Shown one piece after another: positions 44,870-55,300 of a DNA stretch of 64,000 bases. The notes below the pieces were generated by a model. That model was not told the DNA's origin. It saw only the letters and a program-made list of their open reading frames with translations, and did not search any database. This stretch comes from Akebia trifoliata. Taxonomy: Eukaryota; Streptophyta; Magnoliopsida; Ranunculales; Lardizabalaceae. The stretch is taken from positions 186,001 to 250,000 of the forward strand of contig JADQWC010000487.1 in NCBI GenBank assembly GCA_017979445.1. Reading direction: 5' to 3'. The position numbers were made by a program, and so were the translations under genes. Position 1 is the stretch's first letter; each line of letters opens with the position of its first letter.

Positions 44870-45110
44870 TGATGAAGCCTTCTAAGTTGAAAACCCGAAA
44901 AGGGTAACTTAAGCAAAAATTAAGGCAAGCTCGCAAGGTTGAAAATCTGAAAGGACAACTTTGGCAACAATCAGAGCCAAGAAAAAAAAAGAAAAGCTTG
45001 CTAGATAGAAAATCTGAAAAGGAGATCTAGGCAAAATCTAGAGCAAGCTGGATAGATTGAAAACCTGAAAAGGTGATCTAGGCAAAAGTTAGAGCAACAA
45101 AGAAAAACAG
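44870..45110 (+). repeat. About 51-bp tandem repeats in C 3' UTR
   Basis: Four degenerate units, each with GAAAATCTGAAAAGG-like and CTAGGCAAAATCTAGAGCAA-like parts. It is the counterpart of 24561-24800. Confidence 0.8.
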
Positions 45111-45816
45111 AAGAAGATCCCAAGCTGAGAGCGGTCCGAGCTGAAGCATCAGAAGTCTGAATAATCAAGTTCAATACTAGTTTAAACCAGGCATAGACTC
45201 AGAAGCCACAAGTATCTTGCCTACGATCAATCTGAAAATGTTTAGTTGCTCAAGTGAATCAATGGAGAAAAGGGTGAATTCTATGATGAGTCCCAAAAGG
45301 AAATATTTTGTTCTCTTGAGCCTGACTCAAAATCTTCAATAAAATTAATCAAAATTAAAAGTTGGATCTTTATTGCGCTTGTGGTAATCAAATATTTCAA
45401 ACCTTCATACAAGGGGCATTTTCTTTCTTCTTTAATATAACTTTTCCCCCTTATACTAGGGGCATTTTTTTAAATTTTTGCATGATGTGTTCAATTATCT
45501 TCAATGCCATGTTCATTGTCAAATCAGGGGCATTTTGTTTTTGAGCAATGATAATGAGAACCCCAAACTTAAGGTTACCCTCTTGATAACAGTTTTTCGA
45601 AAAACTTTTGATGTTCAAAAGAAATAAAAACTTAGGTTTTAAATTCATAAATTTTTTGGATAAAACCCTTAGTTTCCAACAAATGCATTTTGGATCTCAC
45701 TTCAGAGATAGAGCATTCATTCTGTCCCGGATCTATTCATTCCCAAATTCAACTCCTCTTTTTCAGATTTCATTTTCAATCGTTCTTTCCTAAATTTATT
45801 CCTTCATTCTCAGTTT
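45111..45816 (+). other. C: conserved 3' UTR
   Basis: Non-coding. Inverted match to 23851-24560 and 12870-13681. It contains repeated AGGGGCATTTT words (45412, 45459, 45526). Open frames here are short and unsupported. Confidence 0.7.
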
Positions 45817-47605
45817 TACTCAGCCAGATGCTGCCGAGGGCTTTCTCGAAATTATGCTCAGATGCCACCGAGGGTTCTCTCGAAATTATGCTCAGTTGCC
45901 GCCAAGGGTTTTCTTGGAATTATGCTCAGTTACCACTGAGGGCTTTCTCGAAACTATGCTCAGATGTCGGCGAAGGCTTTCTCGAAATTATGCTCAGATG
46001 CCGCCAAGGGTTTTCTTGGAATTATGCTCAGATGCCGCCGAGGGCTTTCTCGAAGCTATGCTCAGATGCCGCCAAGGGTTTTCTTGGAATTATGCTCAGA
46101 TACCGCCAAGGGTTTTCTTGGAATTATGCTCAGATGCCGCCAAGGGTTTTCTTCGAATTATGCTTAAATGCCGCCGATGGTTTTCTCGAAACTATGTTCA
46201 AATGCCGCCAAGGGTTTTCTTGGAATTATGCTCAGATCCCGCCAAGGATTTTCTTGGAATTATGCTCAGATGTCGCCGAGGGTTTTCTCGGAACTATGCT
46301 CAGATGTCGTCAAGGGTTTTGTTGGAATTATGCTCAGATGTCGCCGAGGGTTTTCTCGGAACTATGCTCAGTTACCATCGAGGGTTTTCTCGGAAGTATG
46401 CTCAGATGCCGCCAAGGGTTTTCTTGGAATTATGCTCAGATGCCGCCTAGGGTTTTCTCCAAATTATGCTCAGATGCCGTCGAGGATTTTCTCGGAACTA
46501 TGCTCAGTTACCACCGAGGGTTTTCTAGGAATTATGCTCAGATGCCGCCAAGGGTTTTCTTGGAACTATGCTCTGCCAAAGGTTTTCTTGGAATTATGCT
46601 TAGTTACCGCCGAGGGCTTTCTCAGAATTATGATCAGATGTCGCAAATAGTTTTCTCGGAATTATGCTCAGATGCCACCGAGGGTTTTCTTGGAACTATG
46701 CTCAGTTACCACCTTTTCTCATAATTATGCTCAGATGCCGCCAAGGGTTTTCTTGAAACTATGCTCAGATACCGCCAAGGATTTTCTTGGAATTATGCTC
46801 AGATGTCGTCAAGGGTTTTCTTGGAATTATGCTCAGATACCGTCGAAGGTTTTCTCAAAACTATGCTCAGATGCCGCCAAGGGTTTTCTTGAAATTATGC
46901 TCAGATGCCGCTTAGGGTTTTCTTGGAATTATGCTCAGATGCGTTTTTTCGGAATTATGCTCAGATGCCGCCAAGGGTTTTCTTGGAATTATGCTCAGAT
47001 CCCGCTGAGGGTTTTCTTGGAAGTATGCTCAGATGCCGCCAAGGGTTTTCTCGGAAGTATGCTTAGATGCCGCCAAGGGTTTTCTTGGAATTATGCTCAG
47101 ATGCCGCCAAGGATTTTCTTGGAATTATGCTCATATGCCGCCGAGGGTTTTCTCGGTACTATGCTCAGATGCCGCCAAGGGTTTTCTTGGAATTATGCTC
47201 AGATGCCGCCAAAGGTTTTCTTGGAATTATGCTCATATGCCGCCGAGGGTTTTCTCGGTACTATGCTCAGATGCCGCCAAGGGTTTTCTTGGAATTATGC
47301 TCATATGCCGCCGAGGGTTTTCTCGGTACTATGCTCAGATGCCGCCAAGGGTTTTCTTGGAATTATGCTCATATGCCGCCGAGGGTTTTCTCGGAACTAT
47401 GCTCAGATGCCGCTAAGGATTTTCTTGGAATTATGCTCAGATGCCACCGATTGTTTTCTCGGAACTATGCTCAGTTACCGCCGAGGGTTTTCTCGGAATT
47501 ATGCTCAGTTACCGCCAATGGTTTTCTTGGAACTAGGCTCAGATGCCGCCAAGGATTTTCTCAAAAGTATGCTCAGATACCACCGAGGGTTTCTTAGAAT
47601 TATGC
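45817..47605 (+). repeat. 34-bp minisatellite array in C 3' UTR, about 52 units
   Basis: Each unit contains TTATGCTCAGATGCCG, one arm (CCAAG or CCGAG), a 6-base loop GGTTTT and the matching arm (CTTGG or CTCGG). Because 34 is not a multiple of three, the array stays open in all three plus frames with a 34-residue periodicity, giving frames up to 344 codons that are not genes. A 68-bp higher-order pattern (GATGCCGCCAAG alternating with TATGCCGCCGAG) is clear at 47100-47400. A few truncated units lie at 46565, 46710 and 46940. Confidence 0.95.
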
Positions 47606-47943
47606 TCAGTTTATGCTCAATTTAGCTTAATTTATATTCATTTTGTGCTCAGATTTACTCAAACTCTTTGAAATCTATCTCAGATTTTGAGTTCACACAC
47701 TTGAACAGTTGTTACATCAGTTAAGGAGAATTTTCTAAAATTCAAGGATCTGACACCACTAGTGAGAGTTCGAGCTTAAGGACCTGACATTTTACTAGTT
47801 CGGGGAGAGTTTTACCCTCAAGGATCTGAACACCCCGACGAATTGCTAAATCAGGCTACAAAATGAACTGTCACTAGCTTTGGCATTCAGATATCGCACT
47901 ATCTACAAAAATAGATTTGCTATCTAGTTTGCTTCAACCATCT
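47606..47943 (+). other. C: 3' UTR between array and polypurine tract
   Basis: Starts with a few TTATGCTCAG-type short repeats (to 47665), then sequence conserved with 22898-23174 and 11987-12250. Confidence 0.72.
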
Positions 47944-47959
47944 GCCAAAGAGGGGCATC
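47944..47959 (+). promoter_or_regulatory. Polypurine tract of C
   Basis: GCCAAAGAGGGGCATC adjoining the 3' LTR. Confidence 0.8.
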
Positions 47960-49727
47960 TGTAGACACCCCATTTTTGCACTCGCCTGATTAATCAACTC
48001 GTCAATCCGATCGCAATGGTTTCCAATGATGGATGTCTATACCAATACTTTATTTTGTTACCAGATATGTTTTAAAAATCCGGATGAGGTATCTCGAACT
48101 GACAAAACTTAGAAATCACGCTATGCTAGGAAAATACGACACCAGAAACATAGAAATCATCATCTTGCAGACTAAAAAGAAGTTTCAGGATAAAAATCAC
48201 TAAAAATGACTAAATTACCAAAATACCCCTAACATCAAAATAACCCTAAAGCCTACGTTACGATTAGGAAAACTCATTCAATCACATAAAATAACAAATC
48301 GAAACCAAACAAATTATTTTGCTAATTTTCACAGAATTCGACAAAATTACAAAAATGCCCCTCATAAAGTTCACGACCATTTCATACAAAAACCTTCATA
48401 AATGACAAAAACCAACATTTCCATTGAATTCTTAATGAAAAACTAATTCCAAAACATCTTGGGACATTGAAAAACGACTTAAAACGTAAATAATCATCTC
48501 CGAGGGTAAAACAGTAATTTTACAATTTTAATAATTAAAAATTTTGAAATTAATAAATAAATCATTAATAATGTAAAGTGAAACATTAATAAAATTAATT
48601 TAAAAATTTAAACTAAAAATCGATCCATCAGGCTTTTAGGCAAAATTGTTGATGGTTGCCAGGATATTTATTCAAGGACCCCTCCATCAGGGGGCTCAAA
48701 GTATTAAAGATATAATAAAAGGGGTTCTCCAAAAATCAAAGTCAATTAATTAAGACTAAAGTCAACCTTAAACTCAATCAAGTAAGACTAAAGTCAAGAT
48801 ATTAAAATTCAACCAAGAAAGACTAAAGTCAAAGTATTAAAGTCAATCTCATAAGACTAAAGTCAAAACCCTAAATCAAAATCCTAATCTAAACTAATCA
48901 AATCAATCTCATAAGACTAAAGTCAAAACCCTAAATCAAAACCCTAATCTAAACTAATCAAGTCAATCTCATAAGACTCAAGTCAATCTCATAAGACTAA
49001 AGTCAAAATCCTAAATTAAAACCCTAAAGACTAAGTCCATCTCATAAGACCAAAGTCAAAACCTTAATTAAAACTCTAAAAGAAACCCTAATCAAACCCT
49101 AATGTTTCTAAAAAATTTTATAAATAAGAGCCTCCGCACCCTATTTTCGTATCAAAGAAAAAACCCTAGAAAAAGTAGGTCAAGAAACCTCCACAACCTT
49201 CTCAAAACCCTAATTTTGAAGCCCCAACTCCTTACCTAACACCCATACTTCGATTTTAACCTGAAAAATACCTAGAAACCCTTCAAAAACATCCCAAAAT
49301 CCATAAAAAAGTTCGAAGAATCTAGATCTAAGAAAGAGATACCTTGCCTCGGAGATCAGAAATTAGATCCGGAGATAGAACAAAGCAAGGAGTACGGTAC
49401 AAGGAACGATTTTATCAGATCTGAGGGAATAAAATCGTTGCGCTCGGAAAAGGTAAGTATTTTTATTTTTTATTATTATTTAGGTCTTGTTAGCAATGTA
49501 GTTTTATTTGGAAATTTGTAGAGACCGACGTTTGTCGGGCGGGCTTGGTGCCTAACACCTTCCAACCCCGTAACGTGATCCCCGGACTCGTATTTTTCTT
49601 TCGTAGATTAGTTTATTTGTCTTTAGAGTCAAAATTTGATTCCTAGACCGTAATAACTAGGTGGCGACTCCCAAACCTCAAAGGTCAAAAGTGGATCCGC
49701 GCACCCCGCGGATCGAGAGAGCTTTCA
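47960..49727 (+). repeat. C: 3' LTR
   Basis: 1768 bp, TGTAGACACCCCATTTTTGC to GAGAGAGCTTTCA, followed by the target duplication TTGAG (49728-49732). It is longer than the 5' LTR mainly through extra copies of the GACTAAAGTC repeats (48740-49070). Confidence 0.94.
49119..49126 (+). promoter_or_regulatory. TATA box in C 3' LTR
   Basis: TATAAATA, intact, unlike the 5' copy. It would direct transcription outward into element B. Confidence 0.58.
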
Positions 49728-49732
49728 TTGAG

Positions 49733-50272
49733 TAAAGGAACTTTTAAATCACTTATTTTTTAGAATAGACGTAGTCTATCTTCTTAATACGATAGTACAT
49801 CGGAGCAGGATCTCGCTTAGACACTGATTTTGACCAAGAAGTGCAATTGATGTAGTTATATTATCTTTGATATACTTATGGGTACGAGTCAAGAGTTGTA
49901 GCTTTCATAAATGGTTTGGCATCCCACAAAGGGACCGACCACGTATGAGTACTACGTTAGCAAACGGGATATGTGACCGTGTGGCTTACAATAGGTCAAA
50001 AGCTCAGGTCGCTCCAGCTTGGGTGCATTGATATACCTTTCAGAGCCACCTAATCAAACGGTACTGATGGCCCAATTTTATATACCCTAAGGTACGTGAC
50101 TGGAGTTGTGGTTTTCATGAATGACATCGCACCTCCGAAGAGATCAGGCCACGCACTAGTGCCACATTGGCTATATGGGAAATGCAAGTGTGCAAAGCAA
50201 TAAACGTGCTAGTGGTGTGTGCAAACAGGTGGGGTGTGCTTGGTGCCTTTTCCAAATAAATAGGCCCATGTG
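49733..50272 (-). repeat. B: conserved leader block, right part
   Basis: Inverted match to 34976-35520. It carries GCACTAGTGC at 50153-50162 and a damaged second palindrome GTATGAGTAC (plus strand) at 49943-49952. Spacing is 210 bp, as in the other copies. Confidence 0.85.
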
Positions 50273-50740
50273 TCCAATTAAACCAATACAAGTAAAGGTA
50301 TTAAACCATACAAGTAAAATGTATACATTGATCGAGAAAGATTAAAAATATATATATATGGTTTAAGGCACATTTCATGTATATATCAATGACAAATCAA
50401 TCAATGAATATGGCATAAAATAATTGATTAGATCCAAACATTGCAATAGGCATAATTTCTATAATATTTGGTCCAAATAATGATCACTTTTGGGTGATCC
50501 AAAATAAATCGAGATTCCAATAGATATTACATTGATGATATAATTATAATTGTTGAGATGAGGAGCGATGAACCCTTTTTTTTTAAATATAAAAGAAATT
50601 AGAAACACATCCCAAAAGAAAATCAAAGAGAAAGATCCTAGTGCCAAATGATCTCACTCTCACAAAATAAATCAGGAACGCTAACTGTGCTAGCACTAGA
50701 TAAATTCGGATTTTCTGTGAGTTAGGAAAATATAATCCAA
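50273..50740 (-). other. B: variable leader
   Basis: AT-rich with a short ATATATATA tract at 50349-50359. No gene seen. Confidence 0.6.
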
Positions 50741-51300
50741 ACTTGCATTGATGATATCTAAGGCTCCTGATAACGAAATCGAGTGAATTCAGACTCTAAA
50801 TCAATCTCCTCGATGAGATCTACGTTTTACTAATAGGTGCTTAGACTTAATTCTAACTAGAATATTCTGTAAAAATGTTTTAACATTGCTATCCCAACTT
50901 TCTTTCAGCAACAATTTTAGATTTACAGACTAATACGAACTTGCATCAATGATATCCAAGGCCCCTGATAATGAAATTGAGTGAATTCAGATTCTAAATT
51001 AATCTACTCGATGAGATCTACGTTTTATTAATAGGTGCTCAAACTTAATTCTCACTAGAATGTTTTGTAAAAACATTTTAACATTATTGTCCCAACCTTT
51101 ATTCAGCAACAACTCTAGATTTACAGATTAATCCTGAACTTACATCGATGATATCCAAGGCTCTCGATAACGAAACTAAGTGAATTCAGGTTCTAAATTA
51201 ATCTACTCGATGAGATCTACATTTTATTACGAAGTTCCCAAACTTAATTCTCACTAAAATATTCTGTAAAAACGTTTTAACGTTGCTATCCCAATCTTCA
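50741..51300 (-). repeat. 198-bp tandem repeat, three copies, in B leader
   Basis: Copies start at about 50741, 50939 and 51138 (periods 198 and 199). The third is shortened. Shared words include GATGATATCCAAGG, GTGAATTCAG, CTCGATGAGATCTACGTTTT and CAGCAACAA. On the minus strand the first copy reads VDLIEEIDLESEFTRFRYQ without a stop. The others have stops in that frame. The repeat is not seen in the leaders of A', C or D. Confidence 0.9.
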
Positions 51301-51540
51301 TCATTCCATCCTTTTCACATGTCAATTTGAATATTTCATTATTTAGGGGTCATCAAAAAGTGACCTTGAATTGGATAAAAATAAATAAAAATACAATACC
51401 CAAAATCATCCACAATCAAACCACAAAAAATAAATAAATAATAAATAAATAAAATAAATCAAACTAAATAATAAAAAAAAAACTAGGTCATCCTGACAAT
51501 GCTCCCAGACTTTGGGTTTTTCAAGTCTGATCCTCTATAG

Positions 51541-51558
51541 TCCCCAGTGGAGTCACCA
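51541..51558 (-). promoter_or_regulatory. Primer binding site of B
   Basis: The minus strand reads TGGTGACTCCACTGGGGA, starting two bases from the LTR end. Confidence 0.72.
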
Positions 51559-51559
51559 T

Positions 51560-52434
51560 TGAAAGCATCCTCGATCCGCGGGGTGTACAGATCCGTTTTT
51601 GACCTTTGAGGTTTGGGAGTCGCCACTTAATTATTACGGTCTAGGAACCGAACATTGACTCGAAACAAATAAATAAACAACTAATCTAGTAAAAAATACT
51701 GAGTCCGGGGATCACATTACGGGGTTGAAAGGTGTTAGGCACCAATCCCACCCGGCAAATGCCGATCTCTACTAATTCCCAAAAATGATTACATTGCTAA
51801 AAAAACCTAAATAATAATCATAATAATAAGAAATAAAAATATTTACCTTTGCAATGCAACGGTTTTGTTCCCTCATATCTGATAGAGCAGCTCCTTGTAC
51901 AGTATTCCTCACTTCATTCTATCACCGGATTTGCTTCAGACCTCCAAGACGAAGTACCTCCTTCTTAGTTCTGAATATTTCTGATTTGTTTATGGATTTC
52001 TTGGTATTTTTGAAGGATTTCTAGGTGTTTTTTGAGTTAAAGTTGAGACTTCAAAATTAGGGTTTATGGGAGGCTAGGGAAGCTTTTTGACCAACTTTTC
52101 TTAGGGTTTGTTTTTTGATACGAAAATAGGTTGTAAGGACCCTTATTTATAGATTTTTTTAAGTGATTTTTTAGATAGAGTTAGCGTTTAATTATAATTA
52201 TTTTAAATAGAGTTAGTGTTTAATTAGAATTATTTTTAAATAGAGTTAGTGTTTAATTAGAATTACATTAGATAGTTTATAGTTTAATTAGAATTCTATT
52301 AGATAGTTTTAGAGTTTAATTAGGTTTCTTTTAGATAGTTTTAAAGTTTAATTAGAATTCTTTTAGATAGAGTTAGAGTTTAATTAGAATTCTATTAGGG
52401 TTTTGACTTTGGTCTTATTAGATTGATTAGGGTT
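51560..52434 (-). repeat. B: 5' LTR, truncated (type A)
   Basis: The plus strand starts TGAAAGCATCCTCGATCCGC. The sequence follows the LTR at 10428 almost base for base through 52432 (equivalent to about 11108), then stops. The distal U3 (about 860 bp) is missing. It is clearly closer to the A LTR than to B's own 3' LTR at 21266. Confidence 0.87.
52145..52151 (-). promoter_or_regulatory. TATA box in B 5' LTR
   Basis: The minus strand reads TATAAAT in TCTATAAATAAGGG. Confidence 0.58.
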
Positions 52435-52448
52435 TATATATATATATA
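52435..52448. repeat. TA microsatellite at the B/T2 junction
   Basis: A short (TA)n run exactly where similarity changes from the Ogre LTR to the Tekay LTR. TA runs also occur in the intact T2 LTR near 57336 and 57372. Confidence 0.8.
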
Positions 52449-54195
52449 AATTATTTTCTTTTCTTTGAAAATGAATCAGAATTTTCTTTGAAAACAAATA
52501 AGAAATTAACAATACAAGGATGAAAATAGATATCCAGTTTCCTACCATGCAACTGTGGCCACCCGGCCTAAAATAAATAACAGAACGGAAAAGTAAACAG
52601 TGTCTCGCGCTAACAGAAAGTAAATAAACACACAATCAGTAACATTATCCTTGGATATCTGTTCACCAACCTACACACAACATGACAATGTAAAATGCAG
52701 ACATCACCCCTTAGGTGTGATTTTGACATTTTATCGTTTCATACCATTTTTTCTTTTTTTCGATTTTTACAATTTTCCTTCTCTCAAACAAAATATCCAC
52801 TTTCTGATATTCATCAACTCAATATGAGTTCATTGAATATTAACTCATTTTTCCAACTATGAAATTAATTTTTTTATAAATAATATTGAAAAAGTACAAA
52901 ATTTATATCAAAACGGCGTCCAAGCAGTGCACAAGACCCAACTGACAAAAATAACCTGTTGAAATATCCTACACATGTATAATTTATTATAAAATACAAT
53001 TAAACATATCAAATATGTAAGTTCTGGCGTGAATTTGAAATAACCAATTGAATTCTATATTTTTGGAAACTCACCACAAATTTTTAATAAAATCTTAAAT
53101 GTAATTTTCACAATCTACGATTACTAATAGAAATTGAGAGTTACTTACTATCTCTGTGCAAAATGATTGAACTGCGTGTATGGAAATCGAGGTGATCGAC
53201 ACAAAAATTGAGGTGATTCAAACTTTGAGACAACTGATTTTTTAGTTTGACCCAGTGGTTTCGAAGATCTCGACGCTGTATCCTTTCACTTTTCTGCGGC
53301 GGAGGACGGTTTGATCCCAAACAGATGAAATTCGAGGTCGAAATTTCGAAATCCCTGTATATAAATACAGTTAATTTTTTATGATACGGGGTGAAAAAGA
53401 AAGTGAAATGAAAAAAGGTTGGGTGGATTTTGTAGAGAACGAGGCTGCGGACGTTTCTCCCTTCTACTTCGGTCGTCGACGGCGAGCGGTTCGCGATGAA
53501 TCTGAGTTGGAATGTTGAGAGAAAAATGAATTTTTTTTTTAAAAACTGTTGGCTGATTTTTTTGGATGGGTTGGGGAAGATGATGATGAAAAAATAAAAA
53601 ATTTTATTTATATAAACTTTGGGGGGAAATCGGTATTTTGCTAATTATTTTGATTGACTATAATTTTGTCATCCAGACTCCAAAACTGACAAATGAATAC
53701 TCTATTTTATCTAATTTTTCATTCCGAATCTAATGGTATGGTCAATTTTTACAAATTTTATCTCTAACAAAAGTTTACATTTTCAACCTGAGGTGACCCC
53801 TAAAATTGACGTCATTTTTATTTTTGACAATAATTTGACTTTTTGTGCTTCAAAAATGACAAATAAATAGTCTATGTTTAATAATTTTTCATTACGAATC
53901 CAATGGTGTAATCGAATCTTAATAATTTTTTCTCTAACAAAAAGTCACTATTTTAGCCTAGTCCGATTCGATAATCGAGGATTTTGTAACTTTTATGTTC
54001 GGACTCTCATTTGAACGTACTTACAGGCTAAAATATGTTGTTCAATCATTTTGAATCCAATGGTGAGGTCAGAATCTATTAAAAATGATCAGAAACATCC
54101 TAAAATTTTACCTTTAAGTCCCACTTTCAAGATTTTCTCAAAATTCCACTATTTATTTTTTTTCGAGATACAAATTGAAAACTTAGGATTTTACA
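52435..54195 (-). repeat. T2: 3' LTR, truncated
   Basis: About 1.76 kb matching 58447-60200. The first about 1.26 kb of the LTR (as read on the plus strand) is missing. It ends TTTTACA next to the polypurine tract. Confidence 0.9.
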
Positions 54196-54211
54196 TTCCC
54201 CCCCCCCCCTT
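54196..54211 (-). promoter_or_regulatory. T2 polypurine tract
   Basis: The minus strand has AAG followed by a run of 12 G and AA directly before the LTR start TGTAAAA. Confidence 0.85.
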
Positions 54212-54870
54212 AATAAAAATTTCGTCCTCGAAATTAAAATCATACCTTATCGAGCTTTGTCACGATTCCACAAACACGACATGTATAATAAACAACACCT
54301 ATTTTCAATTACCATCTATTCTTAGTTCCAAGCCAATCTTATTTATAACTCATAGACTTGTCTCCCATATTTCGTCAACCCAATACATTCATTAATTAAT
54401 TACTCTAATTTTAACTTATACTCCAATTAATCCATTATTTGTATAACTCTAAGATAACAATCAATTCACCTTGTATCACTTCCTTACCAATGTCTATCAA
54501 CAACAATCCTCTCACATCTTCTCTATTCTTTATCTTTATTTCTCACATCAATTATACCGTCTATTATGTTTTACTCATACTTACTATGAATATTACTCCT
54601 CAATGCATAGTTTTATTGCAAACACACCACTATCTTTATATTCAATTCAATATTACATTTTCTACTTATTGTGATATTTCCTCAAAATCTCTGTCATAAT
54701 CTTTTATAATTTAAAATCTTGCCCTTCTTTTTTAAACACATCCAATAAATCATCTTGCAAATTAACCACATGTAAAGGGTTTGGAAAATACTTCTTCAAT
54801 ATGAACACGTGAAACACATTGAAGCCTTGCTCAAGTTGTAGTGGTAGAATCATTATGCAAGCCACACACT
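54212..54870 (-). pseudogene. T2 integrase C-terminal remnant
   Basis: The minus strand near 54860-54715 reads LPLQLEQGFNVFHVFILKKY then FPNPLHVVNLQDD, the conserved LPP.LS.IHNVFHVS.L+KY motif at the end of chromoviral integrase. The last bases before the polypurine tract (54240-54212) read TTTCGAGGACGAAATTTTTA, typical of the 3' end of Tekay pol. The part between is degenerate. The plus-strand open frames here are not genes. Confidence 0.78.
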
Positions 54871-55110
54871 TTCTTACTCTACTCCCAAAATTACAACTTC
54901 TACTAATTATTACTTAAATATCATTGTAATATCGATTAAACCTTATCCATTTAACTTTATCTTACCCACATCACACATATTTTCACTTACTACATAATCA
55001 CATCACTAGCCTTACAAATCGCACTCGTCTTCTTACACTTTACAACTATTCTAAACACCTATGTTTTGCAGGTTCCTAAATGATCTTCTAAAAATCTTAT
55101 TATTTCTATG
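54871..55110 (-). other. T2: degenerate region where RT/RH/IN core is missing
   Basis: AT-rich, no recognisable domain. It marks the large internal deletion between protease and integrase C-terminus. Confidence 0.6.
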
Positions 55111-55300
55111 CAAGACCTCCCAATAGTATAGATAATTTTATTACTCGACCCGTGTCAGTATTTACTAGCTCTAACAAGTATGCAAACTCTCAGTAGAATT
55201 ATATGATCTAGAGGAACCATCATTAAATAGAACTCCACTTTTAATATTATAATTAAAAATCGTACCTTCCAAAACTTCGTCGGAGATAGGTACTTTCTCC
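55111..55300 (-). pseudogene. T2 protease fragment
   Basis: The minus strand near 55245-55205 reads FNDGSSRSYNSTE, from the family pattern LFDSGSSHSFIS, with the catalytic Asp displaced or changed. The flanks match T1 2280-2440. Confidence 0.7.

Larger units (their letters stand above)
31207..49727 (+). mobile_element. C: complete 18.5-kb Ogre-like (Tat lineage) retrotransposon
   Basis: The element has TGTAGACACC...GCTTTCA LTRs of 1669 and 1768 bp, a TTGAG duplication, primer site, 3.3-kb leader, ORF1, gag-pro, pol with RT, RNase H, second RNase H and integrase, tandem repeats in the 3' UTR, and a polypurine tract. ORF1 upstream of gag, the second RNase H and the large size are the hallmarks of Ogre-type Tat elements. 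It inserted into the leader of element B in opposite orientation. Coding regions have at least eight in-frame stops and one frameshift, so it is non-autonomous now. Confidence 0.95.
49728..52434 (-). mobile_element. B: right segment (leader, primer site, truncated 5' LTR)
   Basis: Continues element B from 31206. It runs through the conserved leader block (49733-50272), variable leader (50273-51540), primer site (51541-51558) and U5/R/part of U3 of the 5' LTR (51560-52434), which is cut at a TA repeat where T2 starts. Confidence 0.87.

Noticed and set aside
45690..47625. Large plus-strand open frames (up to 344 and 317 codons) with MPPRVF/FSWNYAQ-type repeats
   Set aside because: They follow the 34-bp minisatellite through all three frames. 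No start context or conserved protein; sister arrays have a different period.
54051..54699. Plus-strand frames of 67-114 codons
   Set aside because: Low-complexity AT-rich sequence antisense to the end of T2 pol and its LTR.
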